In this document: one piece after another, positions 21,233 through 25,379 of the stretch
How the letters are laid out: each line of letters begins with the position of its first letter
How positions within the stretch are numbered: the first letter of the stretch is position 1
Notes under the pieces: model-generated
What the model was told of the DNA's origin: nothing
The model's database searches: none
What the model saw: the letters and a program-made list of their open reading frames with translations, nothing else
Source: Triparma columacea
Taxonomy: Eukaryota > Sar > Bolidophyceae > Parmales > Triparmaceae
DNA: 25,379 bases
Assembly: GCA_030267965.1 (NCBI GenBank)
Contig: BRYA01000235.1
Coordinates: 1 to 25,379 of the forward strand
Reading direction: 5' to 3'
Made by a program: the position numbers and the translations under genes

Positions 21233-21370
21233 GTGAGTGAAGGCATAAGCGCGTTGTAATTTCAGCTATTTAGATAATGACGGCCTTGAAAGTGTTGTAG
21301 GGGGGTATAAATCCGCATAAATATGGCGCAATAGGCTTTTCTCTAACCTCTCCACACAATCCTCCCGCAG
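21233..21370 (+). other. Possible 5' UTR intron of NIFK-like gene
   Basis: A strong donor AG|GTGAGT at 21233 and an acceptor CCTCCCGCAG ending at 21370, two bases before the ATG, would remove 138 nt. The acceptor has a pyrimidine tract. No RNA evidence is available. Confidence 0.35.
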
Positions 21371-21372
21371 AA

Positions 21373-22179
21373 ATGTCCTCTAAATTCAATATGCAACAAA
21401 AGCTGGCTCAATTAGATGGCGCTGAATGGGATAGTAGCTCTGATGATGAGCCTAAAATGGTTACTTCAAAGCGTAAAAATAAGACAAAAGAATTTGATTC
21501 TCAGTCAAACATTATCTCCCTCAATTCCACTGATTCCAACTCCAACACAAGCAACAACAACGCAAAAACAAAAGGTAAACGACTACAAAGGAAAGGGAAC
21601 GTCATGAGCAGCGTCGTTTACCTCGGTCACCTCCCCGCTGGCTTTGAGGAGGAGGAGCTCGGAGGGTTCCTTTCACAGTTTGGTGATGTTATCGGCCTCC
21701 ACGTGTCCCGCTCCAAGCGCACCGGGAACCCCAAGGGTTACGCCTTCGTGAAGTTCCGCGACGCCGAGACCGCGGGCATAGTCTCAGAGACCATGTCAGG
21801 CTACTTCCTCATGGAGCGCCGCCTCATTTCCCACGTCGTCGCTGAGAAGGACGTCAGGCCGGACATGTTCAGCGGCAAGTTCAGGAAGGTCGACTGGGTG
21901 GGGATCCACAGGGACAAGGTCAACAGGGTAAGGACCGCCGAGGAGGAGGAGAAGAGGGAGAAGAAGGGTAGGGGCAAGCTGGCCAAGAAGATGGACAAGC
22001 TCAAGGCTATGGGACTGGTGGACTACAGTGTGGACGAGCTCGTGGGCGGAGGGGCGGCTGGGAAGAAGAAGAAGGAGGAGAAAGAGGTGAAGAAGAAGGC
22101 AGCGGCGAAGAAGGGGAAGGGGAAGAAAAGGGTCAGCGGGGAGGGGGCAGAGGCTGCTGGAAAGCGTAAGAAGCGATAA
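21373..22179 (+). CDS. NOP15: NIFK/Nop15-like nucleolar RRM protein
   Basis: A single-exon frame of 268 residues. One RRM spans about 79-157, with RNP2 VVYLGHL (81-87) and RNP1 KGYAFVKF (121-128). The phrases YLGHLPAGFEEEELGGFLSQFGDV, IVSETMSGYFLMERR and the following VVAEKDVRPDMFSGKFRKVDW closely follow the order found in NIFK (vertebrate) and Nop15 (yeast), which act in large-ribosomal-subunit assembly in the nucleolus. The N-terminus is Ser/Asn-rich and the C-terminus is a Lys-rich tail suited to nucleolar targeting. Codons are AT-rich up to about 21600 and GC-rich afterwards. It is divergent from the kinesin and convergent with the FTO-like gene, whose stop is 55 bp away. Orthology rests on one domain plus the flanking motif. 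Confidence 0.85.
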   Translation: MSSKFNMQQKLAQLDGAEWDSSSDDEPKMVTSKRKNKTKEFDSQSNIISLNSTDSNSNTSNNNAKTKGKRLQRKGNVMSSVVYLGHLPAGFEEEELGGFLSQFGDVIGLHVSRSKRTGNPKGYAFVKFRDAETAGIVSETMSGYFLMERRLISHVVAEKDVRPDMFSGKFRKVDWVGIHRDKVNRVRTAEEEEKREKKGRGKLAKKMDKLKAMGLVDYSVDELVGGGAAGKKKKEEKEVKKKAAAKKGKGKKRVSGEGAEAAGKRKKR

Positions 22180-22234
22180 GAGGCCGGTTTAAGGAGGAAT
22201 AGAATACAGCTCTTAACTCTTTAAAGCCGCTTCT
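22180..22234. other. Convergent 3' ends
   Basis: Only 55 bp separate the stops of the NIFK-like and FTO-like genes, so their 3' UTRs probably overlap. A CCGCTTCTTC direct repeat (22228 and 22242 region) straddles the FTO-like stop. Confidence 0.6.
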
Positions 22235-24847
22235 TCAGAACCGCTTCTTCTTCTTCTTTTTCTTCCCATCCCCCCCCACACCCTCGGCGCCCCCGCCACC
22301 CCCCTCCCTCTTCTTCCCTCCCTTCTTCTTCCCCCCCTTGTTCTTCCCCCCCTTGTTAATCCCCCCCTTGTTCATCCCCCCCTTGTTCTCCCCCCCCCCC
22401 TCCCCCTCCCCAGTCCTCTCAATAACCTCAAACAAGCTCCTCAATCTCCTTTCGATCCTCACCCCCTCACCCCCCCTCCCCCTTTCCCCCTCCCCGTACC
22501 TCCCGAATTCCCCAACCCTCCACCCATAAACGACCTCAGTCTGACCCTCCTTCCACCCGTACCCGCTATCCCTCTTAACCAAGTGCTTACCCTCGTCGGC
22601 CTCGAAGGTTTCCCTGCTCTCGTACGTTTTGCACTCTACGAAGGTCGCCCAGCCTGCCCACCTAACGCCCCGGAGGTCGTCCCCTGATAGGGCGTCCCCT
22701 CTTGGGAGCGTGCTAACCCCGTCCGTACCCTTATCAACCTCCATAATTTCGACCCTCCTCCCCATCAGTCGTTTCGGTATCTTGTACCTTCTCGTCTCAA
22801 TATTTTTCCTCCCCCCCAGTAATTCCCCCGCCCACGGCTTTTGCATCTCAAGTCCAATCGTAGTCCCTTCCCTCCCCCACCCTTCCCACTCCTCTCCTCC
22901 CTTCCCCCCTTCCCCCCCCACCTCTGGCATCCCCTCTACGTTCCACGTACACTCCCCTCCCCCCGCGTAACAATTCCCCCACCCCCTAACGCACTCTGCG
23001 ATATCCTTAAGCCCAGTTTCAGGTAGTCTGCTTACCCCTAAGACCTCATCCCCCCCCTCCCCCCCCCTACCAGCCTCCTCCTCCTTGACCCCAAATTTGA
23101 GAGGTACGTCCATAGGTCTCCATATTTCCTCAAGTGTGTTAAAGACTTGGTCCCCAACTCTTTTCCTCCACCCTTCTCTAACCCTATCCATCCTCTCTAA
23201 CCCCTCCGCAAAAAGTTCGTATATTTCATTCCCCCCAACCTTCCCCCCCCCCCTACTCTCCACCTCTTTCATGCCTTTTAAAGCCTTGACGATTTTCTTA
23301 CCCTCCTTACCACCTCCACCTCTTAAACCTCTCCTCCCCATGGCCGCTCTCCTAACCCAAATTAGAACGGAAAGGATTCTGCCTTCGATTTTCTCCCACC
23401 CTTCAACAAGTTCCTTAATCCACCCCCCCCATTCCTTCCATTTGATATCCTTATGTCCTTCACCTTGTATATAGAACTGTCTAATCCACTCAGTTTCAAC
23501 TTCCACCCATACCTGAAGTTCATTCCTGAATACGTTCGTACCTTTCTTATTGAAGTTATTAACCGTCCCTTTAACCCTCCCTATAATATCGTCAACATGA
23601 CCGCCTTTTCTAATAAGTCTATGCGTGGATGAGTACCTAACCGTCGGTGGTCTTCTTTGAGAATCCGATGATTCCAAAGGTGATAATACTGCGTGCTGGT
23701 GGTGGTGGTTGAAATCGTCTAGTAGGTAATACGACGAGTTGTTGTCCAACGGTAACGCTACCGTAGGGTTCACGGGGTTTGAGGAGGCCTGCTGTTGCTG
23801 GGGTGGGGGGGAGGGGGAGGTTGTTGTTGCGTTCTGTGTATTTGCACCTCGAGTGTTCATGGTAGGACCTTCAGCGTCTCTAACAACTTTAAGCGCAACC
23901 CTCCATTTCATATCGTCCTTATCAAGCGGACGGTCTTCAACAAGTTCCCCAGTTTCAGCGTCAACGACAGCCTGGTAGACAGCTATGCTTGAGAAGTTCT
24001 GAAGGCTAGAGTCAGCGTGCCAGCTGACGTTCGTGCGGGACGTTTTGAAGTCGGGCTCCTTCTTTAACTTGTTGGAGGTGGGACCGGAGGAGGAGTAGCT
24101 GGACATGCGGTTTATCAGAGCTACAGTGTACTTGTTGCTGCCGGTTGTGGGGTAGCTACGATCCAAGGTGAGCTGAGCAAGGTGACCCTTTGTTCTGCGG
24201 AGGAGAGTTAGGGGGGGGGGGGTTAGAAGACGGGTTAGAAGACGTGTCGTTCCGTGTGTTGCTTCCTGTGTCCTGTGTGTTGCTCTGTCTTGTTTCTCTT
24301 CGTTCCGTCTTTGTATCTTCCCCCCCTCCTCCCCCCCTCCCTCTCTCACCTCTCCTCAAGCCATTCGTTGAGGTCCTTAATCCCCCCATCCCCCGCATCT
24401 CCCCAGTAACTGCTGAACATCCTTAGTCCAAGGTACTTATAAGTCGTACCCCTCTCCCCCAACAGGCATCTTGTCACGTAAGTCTTAGCGCAGGGTGTAC
24501 CGAGGCCGAATGGCTGTGTAACGTCTGACTGATAAAGGGGGGACAACTTCTGGAGAGTGGAAAGGATGGAAGTTGGAGGAAGAGAGGATGGGAGAGTTGA
24601 GGGTGGGTCTATTACACAACCTTTGAAACATGTTTTTAGTGCAATGTTGTATAGCTGTGGGGGGGTGTGAGGGGGGAGGGGAGGGGGTGGTTAAAGAGGT
24701 GTTATTTGGGGAAAGGAGGGGAAAGGAGGGGAAAGAGAGAGGTTGTCTTACCTCTTCATCGAGTGTCTTTGTGAGAAAGTTTTGTTTATAGACAGCTGGT
24801 AAGATTTGTGGGTAATTTATTGGGTATTTTGTTGCACTAGGTGCCAT
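22235..24847 (-). CDS. FTO: FTO-like RNA demethylase fused to an ASCH domain
   Basis: Exons 24847-24752, 24654-24350, 24194-22235 (2,361 nt, 786 residues); introns 97 and 155 nt, phases 0 and 2. FTO is a Fe(II)/2-oxoglutarate dioxygenase of the AlkB family that removes methyl from m6A and m6Am in RNA. Matches to FTO in order: TYKYLGLRMFSSYW, the SNKYTVALINRM stretch, NVSWHADSSLQNFSSIAVY with the metal pair H193 and D195, WRVALKV, YYLLDDFNHHHQHAVL, RYSSTHR with the second metal His (325), then VETEWIRQFYIQG and the helical C-terminal domain. A Gln/Pro/Ser-rich insert of about 35 residues lies in the catalytic core. After the FTO domain comes an ASCH domain (about 579-699) and a repetitive NKGG/KKGG basic tail. 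Human FTO is about 505 residues, so the extra length is C-terminal plus insert. Start chosen as the ATG giving MAPSATKYPINYP, whose exon splices in frame. Confidence 0.9.
22330..22400 (-). repeat. Short repeats encoding NKGG units
   Basis: CCCCCCCTTGTT-type units of 15 nt repeat on the + strand and encode GGENKGG, MNKGG, INKGG, KNKGG, KKKGG in the tail of the FTO-like protein. The tail ends in a run of Lys (KKKKKKK) that could act as a nuclear signal. Confidence 0.8.
22499..22861 (-). other. ASCH (PUA-like) domain at C-terminus of FTO-like protein
   Basis: Residues about 579-699. The ASCH hallmark is TIGLEMQKPWAGELLGGRKN followed by IETRRYKIPKRLMGRRVEI, i.e. the KPWA...GxKxxETR...P...G core. 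It ends with YESRETFEADEGKHLV...YGWRVGEF, matching the late strands of the family. ASCH belongs to the PUA-like superfamily, with YTH and EVE relatives, and is thought to bind RNA. Confidence 0.8.
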
Positions 24848-25204
24848 ATGTGTACTTGTGTTGACTAATATGAACCCTTCCCCTTTTTGGCCTTTTTCTC
24901 CTTTTTTCTTCTTTTTCTTTCATTGAAAATGGAGAGCGTTGAAGCGTAGCAAAAGAGAAAAAGACGGTCCCTTCGGCTCGCGCTTGCCTTGGACCTGCGG
25001 CCCTAAAACAGGAGGAGCGCTGCATAAAGGGAAGATTTTTCAATGCCACCCACCCACCCTTGCTGAGAAGCGTGTCTCGGACACCTTGGACGCGCTTGGA
25101 ATGACAATAAACCGCAGTGCGTTTAATTTGCAAAATCTTCGTAATGCCTTTGTTCAATTTCATTACCTCAACATCTCCTGGATTTGGCCACATTTTTCGG
25201 GTTT

Positions 25205-25257
25205 AAGACAAAACCGAGCTCCCCTGAGCGATAATAAGACAAAACCGAGCCCCCCCC
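25205..25257. repeat. Direct repeat pair
   Basis: TAAGACAAAACCGAGC followed by CCCC occurs twice about 31 bp apart (starting near 25204 and 25235), the copies separated by TGAGCGATAA. Confidence 0.8.
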
Positions 25258-25342
25258 TCAAAATAAAATAAAACACCACCGCACGTAAAAATATTACAGG
25301 ACCCGGTCGAGGTAGGCGTAGGGGACGATTATCCGGAAGGAG

Positions 25343-25356
25343 ACGCGACGTCGCGT
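25343..25356. repeat. 14-bp perfect palindrome
   Basis: ACGCGACGTCGCGT equals its own reverse complement. It lies in a GC-rich patch near the right edge; function unknown, possibly a dimeric factor site. Confidence 0.8.
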
Positions 25357-25379
25357 ACGTAAACCAATTATAGGGTGCC

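Larger units (their letters stand above)
20789..21372. other. Divergent intergenic region between kinesin and NIFK-like genes
   Basis: It serves as the upstream region of both the minus-strand kinesin and the plus-strand RRM gene. It holds an inserted inverted-repeat element (21016-21181). An AT-rich ATTATAAATT at 21212-21221 is TATA-like on the + strand. No gene was seen. Confidence 0.5.
24848..25379. other. FTO-like upstream region; no confident gene
   Basis: The stretch just left of 24940 is T-rich and could hold the promoter of the minus-strand gene. Two overlapping frames of about 110 to 118 codons on opposite strands (24939-25271 plus, 24837-25193 minus) show no recognisable motif. The GC-rich segment at about 24960-25030 has the look of a dispersed element but no ends were found. 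Confidence 0.4.

Noticed and set aside
24156..24349. FTO-like protein starting at the ATG at 24349 ([10 protein letters not shown])
   Set aside because: That ATG lies in an intron; splicing to the exon ending at 24350 restores the conserved TYKYL...YW segment of FTO.
24939..25271. 110-codon + strand frame and the opposing 118-codon frame
   Set aside because: No recognisable domain, they overlap each other on opposite strands, and no splice partners could be found within the window.

Overview
This window reads as nuclear DNA of a eukaryotic microbe, most likely a marine alga. Genes are broken by short GT-AG introns (43 to 245 nt, donors mostly GTGAG or GTAAG, acceptors CAG). There is a kinesin, an RRM nucleolar protein and a convincing FTO-type RNA demethylase; FTO was reported as confined to vertebrates and marine algae. 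The mix of chlamydial-PMP-like beta-helix repeats, EGF-like repeats, a START-like domain and a TKL-like kinase would suit a stramenopile such as a bolidophyte, but that taxon is a guess from style. No RNA genes, CRISPR arrays or prokaryotic operons were seen.

Layout. (1) 1-1027: a 9-bp tandem repeat decays into a tract almost devoid of G on the + strand (two G in about 855 bases). (2) 1028-13692, minus: one giant candidate gene. I could thread 14 exons through it with every junction GT-AG and every reading frame compatible: twelve phase-1 introns, then one 43-nt phase-0 intron. The predicted protein is about 3,655 residues. It has an N-terminal signal anchor, an unrecognised repeat ectodomain, a two-helix membrane hairpin, five beta-helix modules with six EGF-like repeats, a transmembrane helix, a START-like domain and a protein kinase. 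(3) 13693-14232: intergenic. (4) 14233-20788, minus: a six-exon kinesin of about 2,009 residues with coiled coils, an SH3 domain and three copies of a C-x2-H-x4-C-x2-C knuckle. (5) 20789-21372: divergent promoter region with a small inverted-repeat element flanked by a perfect 10-bp target duplication. (6) 21373-22179, plus: NIFK/Nop15-like nucleolar RRM protein. (7) 22235-24847, minus: three-exon FTO homologue with a C-terminal ASCH (PUA-like) domain and a basic tail. (8) 24848-25379: no confident gene; short repeats and a palindrome.

Functional themes. The giant gene looks like a receptor kinase sensing something at the surface, built largely by tandem exon duplication. The NIFK-like and FTO-ASCH genes are convergent neighbours and both act on RNA, but nothing here proves a shared pathway. 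Coordinates of exons were worked out by hand from splice motifs and reading frames; no transcript data were available.
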